A stretch of 45,383 bases of DNA, taken from NCBI GenBank assembly GCA_025454395.1, contig JALOOM010000027.1:1-45383 (forward strand), given 5' to 3'. Positions 9,295 to 18,697 of this stretch are shown here, piece by piece. Under the pieces are notes generated by a model. It had not been told where the DNA came from. It did not search any database and saw only the letters and a list, made by a program, of their open reading frames with translations. Source of the stretch: Elainella sp. Prado103 (GTDB taxonomy: Bacteria; Cyanobacteriota; Cyanobacteriia; Elainellales; Elainellaceae). Within the stretch, counting starts at the first letter, position 1, and the number at the start of each line of letters is the position of its first letter. A program made the translations under genes and the position numbers.

Positions 9295-9310
9295 TTCACG
9301 CTAGCGTGAA
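9295..9310. promoter_or_regulatory. Perfect 16-bp palindrome, possible operator
   Basis: TTCACGCTAGCGTGAA is identical to its own reverse complement. It sits between two divergent kinase genes, 213 bp from one start and 319 bp from the other, a plausible place for a dimeric regulator to bind. No known regulator site is recognised. Confidence 0.4.
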
Positions 9311-9629
9311 AATTAGACTTTATCAGAAGACCTGGGAAGGGTTGATTGATCGAGTTTGCTGACTCGATTTTAGGCTTCGGTGTGTTCGTTAGTATTGTTG
9401 TATTCTAGAGAACTTACAACCGAAATTATCCCTAAATTCGCAGAAAAGGGAATAATTAGAGTAGTCTACAGCACGGTTTCAGCCAACTTAGATTAAGCCC
9501 ATGCAAGGTTCGGAGCACCGACTGTGATCGCCGATTCCGATCACCGATTATCGGGATCCTTGATGCTAGCCCCTCGTTTCAATTCAGGTTGTTTAAGCTG
9601 AAAAGTAGCCTCATCCCTAACGATTAAGA

Positions 9630-12600
9630 ATGTTAACCTTTGCAACTTTGACACAAGCTGCTGAAGCCATCGCGAGCGAAACCCAACCTCAGGATATTCT
9701 CCAGCGCCTCATGACCTTGATTTTACAGATGTCCGGGGTGGATCGCGTCTGGCTGTTGCGTCATACCCCTGCTGGTTGGCAGCAAGTTGCTCAAGGGGAT
9801 GCTGCGGAGTCGATCGATTTTAAGACGGTGCTGCCGCGAAATAAACGACTAATCCGACTGTGGGATCAGGTTTTGAGAACCCAAACGGCCAGCCTGTTCC
9901 CTGGGGCTCAGGCGGAGTCTGGGAGCAGACTGATGGGGTGTTTGCCCTGTTGTGCCAAGGTGGATTCATTCTACGTGGACTTGCTCTATTGGGAATGGCA
10001 GAGTGACCCGCACTCATCAGCCGATCACCCCGATCCCAGCCAATTACAGGAAATCATCCAATTTTTGGTCAGTCAGGCCCGTTTGGCGATCGAACGGTTG
10101 CCGCAAGTTCAGGCTCCCGCTCTGATGAGGCAACTTCAGCGATGGCAAATGGCTGTGTCTGCCATCAATGCGGCTGTTTGGGAGTGGGATGTAGGCACGA
10201 ATGAATCGTTTCGTTCAGAAAACTGGTATCAATTGCTGGGATATGAGCCAACCGAGATCCCCAATAATCATGAGGCCTGGGTCAATTTGCTACACCCAGA
10301 TGATTATCAACGGGTGATGGCGATGCAAGCGAGCTATTCAACCGGAAAAATGGATTGTGAGGTGCTGGATTATCGCATTCGCTGCAAAGATGGGAGCTAT
10401 CGCTGGTTTCGATCACACGCTCGTATCGAGACTGATGCCGCAGGTCTGCCTGTGCGGTTGATTGGGCTAAACCTGGATGTCAGTGACCTCAAGACAACAG
10501 AAGCGGCGCTTCAGCAGAGCCAAGTGCGGTTTCAGGATGTGTTTGATGCGACTCGCCAGATGCTGGGCATTCTGACCCCGGAAGGGCGCATTGTGAGTGT
10601 TAATCGTACCGGGTTGCAAAATACAAATTTAAGCGTTGCAGATGTGTTGGATCAGTTGGTTTGGGAAATTCCGGTATTTGCCGGATTGCCGGACTCTCAG
10701 GAGCAGTTGCGGCATGCGATCCAACAAACAGCCCAGGGAGAAGCCTGCCAATTTGAGTTAGTGCTTCGCGGTGCCGCGGGAGAATTGTTAATTTTAGATG
10801 CTGCCTGCCGACCGCTCAGAACTCCAGATGGTCGGGTTTATCAAATTTTAGGAGAAGCGCACAACATCACAAAACGCAAACAAGCAGAAGCAGAGCTGCA
10901 AAGGAGTCAAGCCCAACTGGCCACTGCTCATCGCATTGCCCAAATTGGTAGTTGGGAATATGACGTGGTGGCTGAAGTGAATCGATTTTCGCCAGAACTA
11001 TGTCACATCTTAGGACTAGATGCAAACAATACCACCTATGATCGCCAATCGATATTGACTCAAATCGTTGATCCTGAAGATAAGGATAGACTTTGGGCTA
11101 GGGTTCAGCAAGCGATCGACCAGGGCATTTCCTATGAAGTCGAACATCGGATTCGCCGGGCCGATGGGGCAATTCGCTATGTGATCAGTCGTGGAGAAGC
11201 CGTTTGTGATGCCCAGGGCAGAACTCGTCGCCTCATCGGAACCTTACAAGATATTACCGAATATCACCAGACTAGCCTGCGATTGCAACAGCAAGAAGCG
11301 CAATTACGGTTGACCCTTGATTTAACGAATATTGCAACTTGGCAATGGATTCCTGGAAAAAATTGTACTTCTCTCAAGAGTGCTACCAAGCTATTAGGCC
11401 AGCCGGATACGGTGCAATTTACCTATGATCTTTGGCAAGAGTCCATTCATCCGGAAGATCGGCAGCGAGTTGAACAAGCCTTGGTGACCGCAATGGAAAC
11501 GCATCAGGATCTCTGCTGTGAATATCGGGTCATTTGGCCAGATGGCAGTGAGCGATGGCTGGAAATGAAGGGCAGAAGCGTAATTGACGCAAGTGGTCAC
11601 GCTTCTGAGATGCTGGGAATATTGATGGATGTTACCGATCGCAAGTCTTCAGAATCGGCTCTACGGGCTAGTGAGACGCGATATTGGGAAATTGTGGAAA
11701 ATCAGACAGATTTGATCTGTCGCTACTTACCCGATGGCACGCTCACTTTTGTTAACGACGCTTACTGTAATTATTTTGGCCGATCGCGCCAGTCTTTAAT
11801 TGGGCATTCATTTATGCCAATGATTCCATCAGAAGATCACGAATGGATTCATCAGATATTCACACAACTTTCTCTTGAGAATCCGGTAGTACATTGCGAG
11901 CACCGAGTTATTCTGCCGAGCGGTGAAGTGCGTTGGCAAAGTTGGATCGATCAGGCTATATATGATGCCTCAAATCATTTGCTGGAGTTTCAGGCGGTTG
12001 GGCGGGATGTGACCGATCGAGTCGCAGCGGAGCAAGAACGGCAGCAGGCGATTGCAGCCCTACAAGCCAGCGAAACCCAACTGCGCTATGTTACTGATGC
12101 GATTCCGGGTGCTGTCTATCAATTCTATCTAGAACCAGATGGGCAGACAGGTCTTGACTTTATCAGCCAGGGAGCAGTGGATATTTATGAATTAATGCCG
12201 GAACAAATTATGGCAGATATTAATTTGATCTGGAATGGGATCTTCCCAGATGATTTAGAGCAAGTTCGGCAGAAGATTGGCGACTCGGCTCGAACCTTAC
12301 AACGGTTTGAAATTGAACATCGGATTATTGTGCCCAGTGGTCAGATAAAATGGATTTCTGCTCAGTCAACTCCAACTCGGCAAGCGAACGGGCGCATCGT
12401 CTGGAATGGCTTTTTGAGAGATATTACCGATCGTAAACGCATGGAAGCTGCGTTACGAGACAATGAACAACAGTTGCAACGTATTACTGATGCTGTTCCA
12501 GGCATTGTTTACTGTTATGCGATAGATTCAGAAGGCCAAGAATCATTTCCATTCGTGAGCCAGGGCATTGCTTCACTGTTGGGCTTAACGGCTGCACAAC

Positions 12601-15600
12601 TTCAGCAAGATGCTCAATTGATCTGGAATTTAGCTGATCCGGCTGATGTACCCAGATTACGACAATCCGTCAAAGTCTCCTGGGAAACTCTCCAGCCTTG
12701 GAATGCGGAATTTCGGCTGCGCACTGTAACGGGAGAGTGGAAATGGATCTCTGGTCGATCTACCCCGACACCAACTACAACAGGAATTCTCTGGTATGGC
12801 ATGTTTGTTGATATTACCAGCCTCAAACAGACTGAAGCTGCCCTGCAGGAAAGCCAACTCCGCTATACCTTAGCTACCCGTGCTGCCAAGGTGGGCGTTT
12901 GGGATTGGGAGATTCAGTCGGGTCAGTTTTATCTTGATCCGAATGTCAAAGCTATTTTAGGATATGCTGATCATGAAATTCCCAATGATTTAGAACAGTG
13001 GGTCAATTACATTCATCCGAACGATCGCTCTCTTGTAATGGAACTCGCTCAAGCCCACTTAAATGGGGAGACGGATGAATATATCTGTGAACATCGTATG
13101 TTGCATCGAGATGGTTCCATTCGGTGGATTCTGGTGCGTGGAACAGCACTGCGAGATGCCCAAGGACAGGCTGTTCGGATGATGGGAACGGATACGGATA
13201 TTACGGATCGAAAACAACTTGAAGCAGTGCTGCGCGATCGAGAAGCTTTTCTCAGTAGCATCTACGATGGCATAGGGGTGAATATTTTCGTGATTGAATC
13301 AACTGAAGATGGTGATTTTATTCATGTAGATATCAATTCCGCTTGTGAGGAATTCTTTGGAGTCAATCGCAGTTTAATCTTAGGACGAAAGCTATCTAGT
13401 ATGACTGAGCTTTGCCTCCCTCACTCTGTTGCCACGCTACAAGCTCGTTATCGCCGTTGTTTTGGGAGTGGTCAGGTTGTAGAGTTTGAGGAGAAAACGC
13501 TAAACTGTGGGCAGGAAAACTGGTGGTTGACCCGCTTGACCCCGATCGTGAATCCTGATGGTGCAATTCGGCAAGTGATTGGGTCTTCCGTATCCATTAC
13601 CGATCGTAAACGTCTAGAAGCCACAATTTATCAGTTTAATCAAGAACTTGAGCAACGGGTGAACCAGAGAACGGAAGAATTGCTGGCGACCCAAAGAGCT
13701 TTGCAACAAAGCGAGCAATTTCTGCGCAGCATCTATGAAGGAGTCAACTATCCAATCTTTGTGATGGATGTGCTCGAGGATGGTAATTTCCGTCAAGTGG
13801 GTTGGAATCCAGCCTGTGAGAAGAGTGTTGGACAGCCCAATCGTGAGGTCTATGGCAAACTACTGGATGAAATTGTGCCTGATCCGATCAAGCTGGAGGA
13901 AACGCGGTCTTTCTTTCAGCGATGTATTCACCTGGATGCCATGATCTCTCAGGAGGAAGAACAAATCTTTCAAAATGAACAGCGTTGGTTTATCACCACA
14001 CTGAGCCCGCTTAAAGACAGCAACGGCAAAATCTATCGTCTCGTAGGTACTGCATTTGATATTACCGAACGTAAGCGTAATGAAGCTGCTTTGCGGGAAA
14101 GTGAAGAACGGTTTCGTCAGTTGGCAGAAAATATTGAAAGTGTATTCTGGATCACGAATGCTGAACAGGATCGGTTACTTTATGTTTCGCCAGCCTATGA
14201 AAAAATTTGGCATCGTTCTCCTGATGCAATTTATGAATCCCCGTCTCATTTCCTGGAGCATATTCATCCAGACGATCAACCACAGTTTCGCTTGGGCTTA
14301 ATGCAGCAATGTCGCGGGTACTACGATCGTGAATACCGCATTCTTCGTCCGGATGGTGAGATCCGCTGGATTCGGGATCGGGCATTTCCGATTGAAAATC
14401 AGGAAGGAGAAATTTATCGGATCGCGGGTATCGCTGAAGATGTGACGGAACGAAAACAGGCTGGAGAAGCCCTCAGGCATAGTGAGGAACGGTTACAGTT
14501 GGCTTTAGAGGGATCGGGAGATGGGCTCTGGGATTGGAATATTGCAACGGGAGAAACTTACCGTAGCCCCCGCTGGTTTGAAATGTTAGGCTACAAACCA
14601 GACGAAATTGCCGATCATGCTACCGCTTGGCAAGACTTGACCCATCCAGATGATTTGGCAGTCGCTCAACAAAAATTGTTCCAGCACCTGGCCGATCCAT
14701 CGGTTCCATTCTCGGCAGAATTTCGGATGCGAACGGCAAGCGGAGCATGGAAGTGGATCGCAGGGCATGGCAAGGTTGTGTCCTATGATGCCAAGGGTCA
14801 GCCCATCCGGATGGCCGGCACCCACAAGGATATTAGTGATCGCAAACAGGCAGAAGCAGATCTCCAACAGGCTTATCAGGAATTAGAACAACGAGTGGAG
14901 GAGCGCACCGCAGAGTTACGGCAAGCGAAAGAAGCAGCAGAGTTTGCAAACCAGGCGAAAAGCACTTTTTTGGCAAATATGAGTCACGAACTGCGCACGC
15001 CGTTGAATGCTATCTTAGGATTTAGCCAACTGATGGCCCGGGATGTTGGGCTGAATAGTAATCAACAGCAACAACTGAATATCATCAATCGGAATGGAGA
15101 ACACCTGCTGACTCTGATTAATGACATTCTAGAGATGTCAAAAATTGAGGCTGGACGGGCTTCCCTCAATCTGAATGATTTTAACCTGCATCAGCTCCTG
15201 CAAAATCTGGAGGAGATGTTCCGTCTGAAATCGGATGCCAAAGGTTTAGGATTACAAATGCTCCGATCGCCGGATGTCCCAGAGTATATTCGTTCCGACG
15301 AAGGTAAACTCCGCCAAGTGTTAATGAATTTGCTCAGCAATGCGATCAAATTTACCAATGCTGGGCATGTGATCCTGAAAATTTCTGCACAGCCAACTCC
15401 ACTCACCGAAGCCGCGACTCATGGAGCTAACGTGCCGCCAATAATTTCCCAATCAGTCTCCCAATCAGTCTCCCAATCAGTCTCCCAATTAGTACCGCCA
15501 ATAATTTCCCAATCAGTCTCTCAATCAGTCTCCCAATCAGTCTCTCAATCAGTGTTACCGACAATGGTTTTACGGTTTGAAGTGCGAGATACAGGAATGG

Positions 15601-16526
15601 GGATTGCACCGATCGATCAAAATTTACTTTTCTCACCCTTTGTCCAGACTGAAATTGGGCGGCAATCTCAGGAAGGGACTGGGCTAGGGTTAGCGATCAG
15701 CTATCAGTTTGTGCGCTTAATGGGAGGAGAACTGGCGGTTGAAAGTGTGTTAGGGCAAGGTAGCACCTTTAGTTTTTCGATGCAGGCAGAACGAGTTGCC
15801 GCTCCAACTGCCTTACCCAACTCGATCCAACAGCATGTGGTCAGCTTAGCTCCCGATCAACCCCAATACCGCATTTTGGTAGTGGAAGATAATTGGGCTA
15901 ATCGGCAACTGCTGGTTAACATACTGCAACCGATCGGTTTTGCGGTGCAATCGGCCCAAAATGGCTTAGAAGCGATCGAACGCTGGCGCAACTGGCAACC
16001 TCACCTGATTTGGATGGATATGCGGATGCCAGAACTGGATGGCTATAGTGCAACTCGGCAGATTCGATCGGCATTCGAGCAGGATAATACCCTGCAACTA
16101 CGACCGATCATCATTGCCTTAACGGCCAGTGCATTTGAAGAGGATCGGTTAGCCATTCTGGCGGCGGGTTGTGACGATTTTGTCTATAAGCCTGTTAAAG
16201 AACAAACGCTGATGGAGAAGATTGCCCAGCATTTAAATGTGCAATATATCTATCAAGAGTCTGTGGCTACAACCCTGCCCCCAGTCAATCCCCCGATGGA
16301 GACTTTGAGCCCTGATCAACTGGCGCGAATGCCGATGACTTGGATTGAAGAGTTGCATCGGGCCGCCCAGATTGCTGATGAGGAAATTATTATGCGGCTT
16401 GTCGAGCAGATTCCGCCTCAGCATCAGCCTCTCGCCCAGTGCCTAACCCTGCTGGTTCATCACTTTCAACTGGAACTGATCATTGAGGTGACGAGTGCTT
16501 TGGTGCAAAAATCAGCGGAAACTTAA
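9630..16526 (+). CDS. Giant multi-PAS hybrid histidine kinase (about 12 PAS domains)
   Basis: This 2298-residue protein has no clear membrane segment. Residues 1-165 resemble a worn GAF domain. From about 171 to 1750 I count twelve PAS/PAC units of about 130 residues, each closing with a D-[IV]-[TS]-x-[RL]-K type motif. A coiled coil (about 1745-1780) leads to the H-box with His1786 (SHELRTPLNAI). The HATPase keeps LLSNAIKFT, DTGMGIA and GTGLGLAI but carries a repeat-built insertion at about 1938-1975. A receiver follows with Asp2130 (IWMDMRMPELDG) and a YKPV lysine, then a 70-residue C-terminal helical piece often seen after such receivers. PAS ligands cannot be read from sequence. The last 47 bp overlap the convergent REC-kinase gene. 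Confidence 0.93.
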   Translation: MLTFATLTQAAEAIASETQPQDILQRLMTLILQMSGVDRVWLLRHTPAGWQQVAQGDAAESIDFKTVLPRNKRLIRLWDQVLRTQTASLFPGAQAESGSRLMGCLPCCAKVDSFYVDLLYWEWQSDPHSSADHPDPSQLQEIIQFLVSQARLAIERLPQVQAPALMRQLQRWQMAVSAINAAVWEWDVGTNESFRSENWYQLLGYEPTEIPNNHEAWVNLLHPDDYQRVMAMQASYSTGKMDCEVLDYRIRCKDGSYRWFRSHARIETDAAGLPVRLIGLNLDVSDLKTTEAALQQSQVRFQDVFDATRQMLGILTPEGRIVSVNRTGLQNTNLSVADVLDQLVWEIPVFAGLPDSQEQLRHAIQQTAQGEACQFELVLRGAAGELLILDAACRPLRTPDGRVYQILGEAHNITKRKQAEAELQRSQAQLATAHRIAQIGSWEYDVVAEVNRFSPELCHILGLDANNTTYDRQSILTQIVDPEDKDRLWARVQQAIDQGISYEVEHRIRRADGAIRYVISRGEAVCDAQGRTRRLIGTLQDITEYHQTSLRLQQQEAQLRLTLDLTNIATWQWIPGKNCTSLKSATKLLGQPDTVQFTYDLWQESIHPEDRQRVEQALVTAMETHQDLCCEYRVIWPDGSERWLEMKGRSVIDASGHASEMLGILMDVTDRKSSESALRASETRYWEIVENQTDLICRYLPDGTLTFVNDAYCNYFGRSRQSLIGHSFMPMIPSEDHEWIHQIFTQLSLENPVVHCEHRVILPSGEVRWQSWIDQAIYDASNHLLEFQAVGRDVTDRVAAEQERQQAIAALQASETQLRYVTDAIPGAVYQFYLEPDGQTGLDFISQGAVDIYELMPEQIMADINLIWNGIFPDDLEQVRQKIGDSARTLQRFEIEHRIIVPSGQIKWISAQSTPTRQANGRIVWNGFLRDITDRKRMEAALRDNEQQLQRITDAVPGIVYCYAIDSEGQESFPFVSQGIASLLGLTAAQLQQDAQLIWNLADPADVPRLRQSVKVSWETLQPWNAEFRLRTVTGEWKWISGRSTPTPTTTGILWYGMFVDITSLKQTEAALQESQLRYTLATRAAKVGVWDWEIQSGQFYLDPNVKAILGYADHEIPNDLEQWVNYIHPNDRSLVMELAQAHLNGETDEYICEHRMLHRDGSIRWILVRGTALRDAQGQAVRMMGTDTDITDRKQLEAVLRDREAFLSSIYDGIGVNIFVIESTEDGDFIHVDINSACEEFFGVNRSLILGRKLSSMTELCLPHSVATLQARYRRCFGSGQVVEFEEKTLNCGQENWWLTRLTPIVNPDGAIRQVIGSSVSITDRKRLEATIYQFNQELEQRVNQRTEELLATQRALQQSEQFLRSIYEGVNYPIFVMDVLEDGNFRQVGWNPACEKSVGQPNREVYGKLLDEIVPDPIKLEETRSFFQRCIHLDAMISQEEEQIFQNEQRWFITTLSPLKDSNGKIYRLVGTAFDITERKRNEAALRESEERFRQLAENIESVFWITNAEQDRLLYVSPAYEKIWHRSPDAIYESPSHFLEHIHPDDQPQFRLGLMQQCRGYYDREYRILRPDGEIRWIRDRAFPIENQEGEIYRIAGIAEDVTERKQAGEALRHSEERLQLALEGSGDGLWDWNIATGETYRSPRWFEMLGYKPDEIADHATAWQDLTHPDDLAVAQQKLFQHLADPSVPFSAEFRMRTASGAWKWIAGHGKVVSYDAKGQPIRMAGTHKDISDRKQAEADLQQAYQELEQRVEERTAELRQAKEAAEFANQAKSTFLANMSHELRTPLNAILGFSQLMARDVGLNSNQQQQLNIINRNGEHLLTLINDILEMSKIEAGRASLNLNDFNLHQLLQNLEEMFRLKSDAKGLGLQMLRSPDVPEYIRSDEGKLRQVLMNLLSNAIKFTNAGHVILKISAQPTPLTEAATHGANVPPIISQSVSQSVSQSVSQLVPPIISQSVSQSVSQSVSQSVLPTMVLRFEVRDTGMGIAPIDQNLLFSPFVQTEIGRQSQEGTGLGLAISYQFVRLMGGELAVESVLGQGSTFSFSMQAERVAAPTALPNSIQQHVVSLAPDQPQYRILVVEDNWANRQLLVNILQPIGFAVQSAQNGLEAIERWRNWQPHLIWMDMRMPELDGYSATRQIRSAFEQDNTLQLRPIIIALTASAFEEDRLAILAAGCDDFVYKPVKEQTLMEKIAQHLNVQYIYQESVATTLPPVNPPMETLSPDQLARMPMTWIEELHRAAQIADEEIIMRLVEQIPPQHQPLAQCLTLLVHHFQLELIIEVTSALVQKSAET
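15441..15555. repeat. Nested 12-bp tandem repeats inside a kinase ATPase domain
   Basis: CAATCAGTCTCC-type units (12 bp) repeat in two blocks, and the larger block beginning CCGCCAATAATTTCC is itself duplicated. The encoded insertion is made of SQSV units at residues 1938-1975 of the giant kinase, between the N-box and the first glycine-rich box. Confidence 0.95.
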
Positions 16527-17724
16527 CCTCTACTGTTGTCCCAACGTTGACTTCACTGCTGATCGCAATCTGTCCACACAGGGTATCAACGCAGCGCTTG
16601 ACGATCGCGAGCCCTAGCCCGGTGCCTGCAATCTTCCCGACATTGCTACAGCGGTAGGAGCTTTCAAAGATGCGATGTTGCTCTTGGGGAGGAATCCCAA
16701 TGCCAGAATCATGAATTCGTAGGATGGCCCAGCCCGCTTCAGTGGCGACTTCACAGTAAATTTCTTTGCCTTCAGGAGAGTACTTAATCGCATTGGAGAG
16801 GAGATTTACATAGATATGGCGAACCAGATTGGCATCAGTGCAGGCTCGATCGATCGGATGATGGGTGACTAACCGAATTGGGTGCTGGATCCCAATGCCC
16901 TGCCGCAGGGTGTCAATCAGCTCAAGGCAAAAGTCAGCGAGGTCAAACGCGATGGGATGACACTGATGAACTCCAGACTGCACTTCGCTGAGCATCATCA
17001 CATCATTGAGCAAATAAACCAGATGATCGGTAGCCGTCTGCATCCGTCGAAACAATAAGGTTGATTTTTCATCCAGGTGATCTTGAAAGCGGCTTCGCAA
17101 CAAATCGATCGCAGCTTGAATGATCGTTAAAGGATTACGAAACTCATGGGAAACCATGCCAATAAAGCTAGATTTCAGCACACTCAGCTCACGTTCTCGC
17201 TCCAGAGCTTGACGTAGCCGCTCCTCATTGTGCTTCTGCTGCATCAAAATTTGCTGTCGCTCAATGGCAAACCGAACCGTGTGACTCAAACGTTGAACAG
17301 TCGCTTGATCTTTGACTAAATAATCTTGTGCTCCCTCAGTTACCGATTGCAGGGCTAAATCCTCATCATCTAGTCCTGTCAAGACCACGATACAAACATC
17401 GGGAACCGCTGCCCGAAACTGCCGTAGCGTTTCCAGACCTCTAGAGTCAGGTAATCCTAAGTCTAGTAGTACCAATTGGAAGGGTTGCGGATGGCTCGAA
17501 TGGGGCACAGCATCAGATTGGCAATTCGAGATCTGGCAATTCGAGATCTGGCGATTCGAGATCTGGCAATTCGAGATCTGGCAGACGGAAATCGCCTCTT
17601 CCAAAGTTTCGACATGGATGATTTCCAACTCTATGGGCTCTAACCAAGCAAATCGCCTCTGCAACAATTGAGCGTCATCAATATTATCTTCAACCAATAA
17701 GGCTCGGATCGTAGGTTTGAGCAT
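16480..17724 (-). CDS. REC-histidine kinase with repeat insertion in receiver
   Basis: This 414-residue soluble kinase has an N-terminal receiver whose phospho-acceptor is Asp88 (LVLLDLGLPDSRG), a short coiled coil, an H-box with His193 (VSHEFRNPLT) and an HATPase with LLSNAIKYS, DSGIGIP and GTGLGLAI. In related proteins the phospho-acceptor comes some 30 residues earlier: here four copies of a 15-bp unit encode QISNC-type repeats at about 49-68, in the loop before the strand that bears the Asp. Its 3' end overlaps the giant kinase gene tail to tail by 47 bp. It could accept phosphate from a neighbouring kinase, which is inference. No strong ribosome site is visible before the ATG at 17724. 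Confidence 0.9.
   Translation of the reverse strand: MLKPTIRALLVEDNIDDAQLLQRRFAWLEPIELEIIHVETLEEAISVCQISNCQISNRQISNCQISNCQSDAVPHSSHPQPFQLVLLDLGLPDSRGLETLRQFRAAVPDVCIVVLTGLDDEDLALQSVTEGAQDYLVKDQATVQRLSHTVRFAIERQQILMQQKHNEERLRQALERERELSVLKSSFIGMVSHEFRNPLTIIQAAIDLLRSRFQDHLDEKSTLLFRRMQTATDHLVYLLNDVMMLSEVQSGVHQCHPIAFDLADFCLELIDTLRQGIGIQHPIRLVTHHPIDRACTDANLVRHIYVNLLSNAIKYSPEGKEIYCEVATEAGWAILRIHDSGIGIPPQEQHRIFESSYRCSNVGKIAGTGLGLAIVKRCVDTLCGQIAISSEVNVGTTVEVKFPLIFAPKHSSPQ
17521..17580. repeat. 15-bp tandem repeat, 4 copies, coding
   Basis: GCAATTCGAGATCTG occurs four times in a row with one base change in the third copy. It encodes the QISNC/QISNR insertion in the receiver of the REC-kinase and keeps the frame because the unit is a multiple of three. 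Confidence 0.95.
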
Positions 17725-18068
17725 GAGTACGCCGATAACAATGACGAACTGAAATGATGGATTGAAATGATAGATTGAATCGTGGTTGTGTGGTGTTCTG
17801 ATGTACTACTATATCCCTCTTCCTCTTATCCCATGAGACTTAATAGGTTGGATAAGCAGGTTTCTCAGCATTAATATCCATTTTGCAATCTATTCTGCCA
17901 CATCCTTTAATTTCCAATGCCTTGTTAGCCTGAATTTACCCATCTTGACTACGCTCCCGATCGCCCGGTTGTATTCAGTATGGTTTCATATTCTGTTACT
18001 TAGTATACCAGGTCGAAACTGCTGTCAGTCGAGGATCCCAGGAGTAAGGACTCGGCGATCGGTCAGAC
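17725..18068. other. Intergenic region upstream of the REC-kinase
   Basis: This 344-bp gap contains a short direct repeat (GAAATGATGGATT / GAAATGATAGATT, about 17750-17776). On the minus strand TATAGT near 17810 could be a -10 element, without a convincing -35. I see no gene. Confidence 0.3.
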
Positions 18069-18491
18069 TCAGGGCAACTTGACTGCAATTAACCAGAAAT
18101 CATTGATTAAACGGATGACCTGAATAAACTGCTGAACATCGACAGGTTTGGTGATGTAACAATTTGCACTGAGCTGGTAGGAATGTAGAATGTCTGCCTC
18201 ATCTTCTGAGGTAGTTAAAACTACAACTGGAATGACACGGAGCTGAGGATGGGTTTTGATGGCTGAGAGCACTTCACGGCCATCCAATCCCGGTAAATTG
18301 AGATCCAACAAAACCAAATCTGGACGGGGTGCATCCCGATATTCTCCCTGTTGTTGGAGATAGGCCAGCGCAGCTTCGCCATCCTCAACCCAATGGAGAT
18401 GATTTGCAATCTTACTAGATTGAAAGTTTCGAATGGTTAAGTTGGCATCACTGGGTGAGTCTTCGACTAATAGGATTTCAATCGGCTGCAT
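18069..18491 (-). CDS. Rcp1-like single-domain response regulator
   Basis: This 140-residue protein is a receiver only, of the type that works with cyanobacterial phytochrome-like kinases (Rcp1 family). It has the acidic pair in LLVEDSPSD, phospho-acceptor Asp63 ([13 protein letters not shown]), the TTSED switch segment and the Lys in YITKPVD, and the Rcp1-type insertion ([14 protein letters not shown]) between helix 2 and strand 3. The ATG at 18491 gives the usual length; a TTG reading to 18530 is possible. It lies 206 bp downstream of the large SHDLQEP-type kinase on the same strand, as rcp1 lies next to cph1, so it is the likely phosphate acceptor. Confidence 0.92.
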   Translation of the reverse strand: MQPIEILLVEDSPSDANLTIRNFQSSKIANHLHWVEDGEAALAYLQQQGEYRDAPRPDLVLLDLNLPGLDGREVLSAIKTHPQLRVIPVVVLTTSEDEADILHSYQLSANCYITKPVDVQQFIQVIRLINDFWLIAVKLP

Positions 18492-18697
18492 AGGCTGAGG
18501 ACTCAAAATAAGCGATCGGGATCTGCTCAAAGAAGCCTGGTCAAAGGAGTCTCATGAAAGAATTGGGTCAGATTTTGGAGTCCCTCTCTCCACTGTAATG
18601 GATGAATAGCATCAATTCATCGTGGATCATCCGGGAATCACTCATGAATGAGGTTTCAGGATTCGCAGGACTTTATCCCTACCGGATCTTATCCTGA

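Larger units (their letters stand above)
9097..9629. promoter_or_regulatory. Divergent intergenic region between two hybrid kinases
   Basis: This 533-bp gap separates two divergently transcribed kinases. It contains a 14-bp tandem repeat (9203-9244), a perfect 16-bp palindrome (9295-9310) and an AT-rich stretch around 9380-9480. No small gene with a convincing start was found. Confidence 0.5.
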
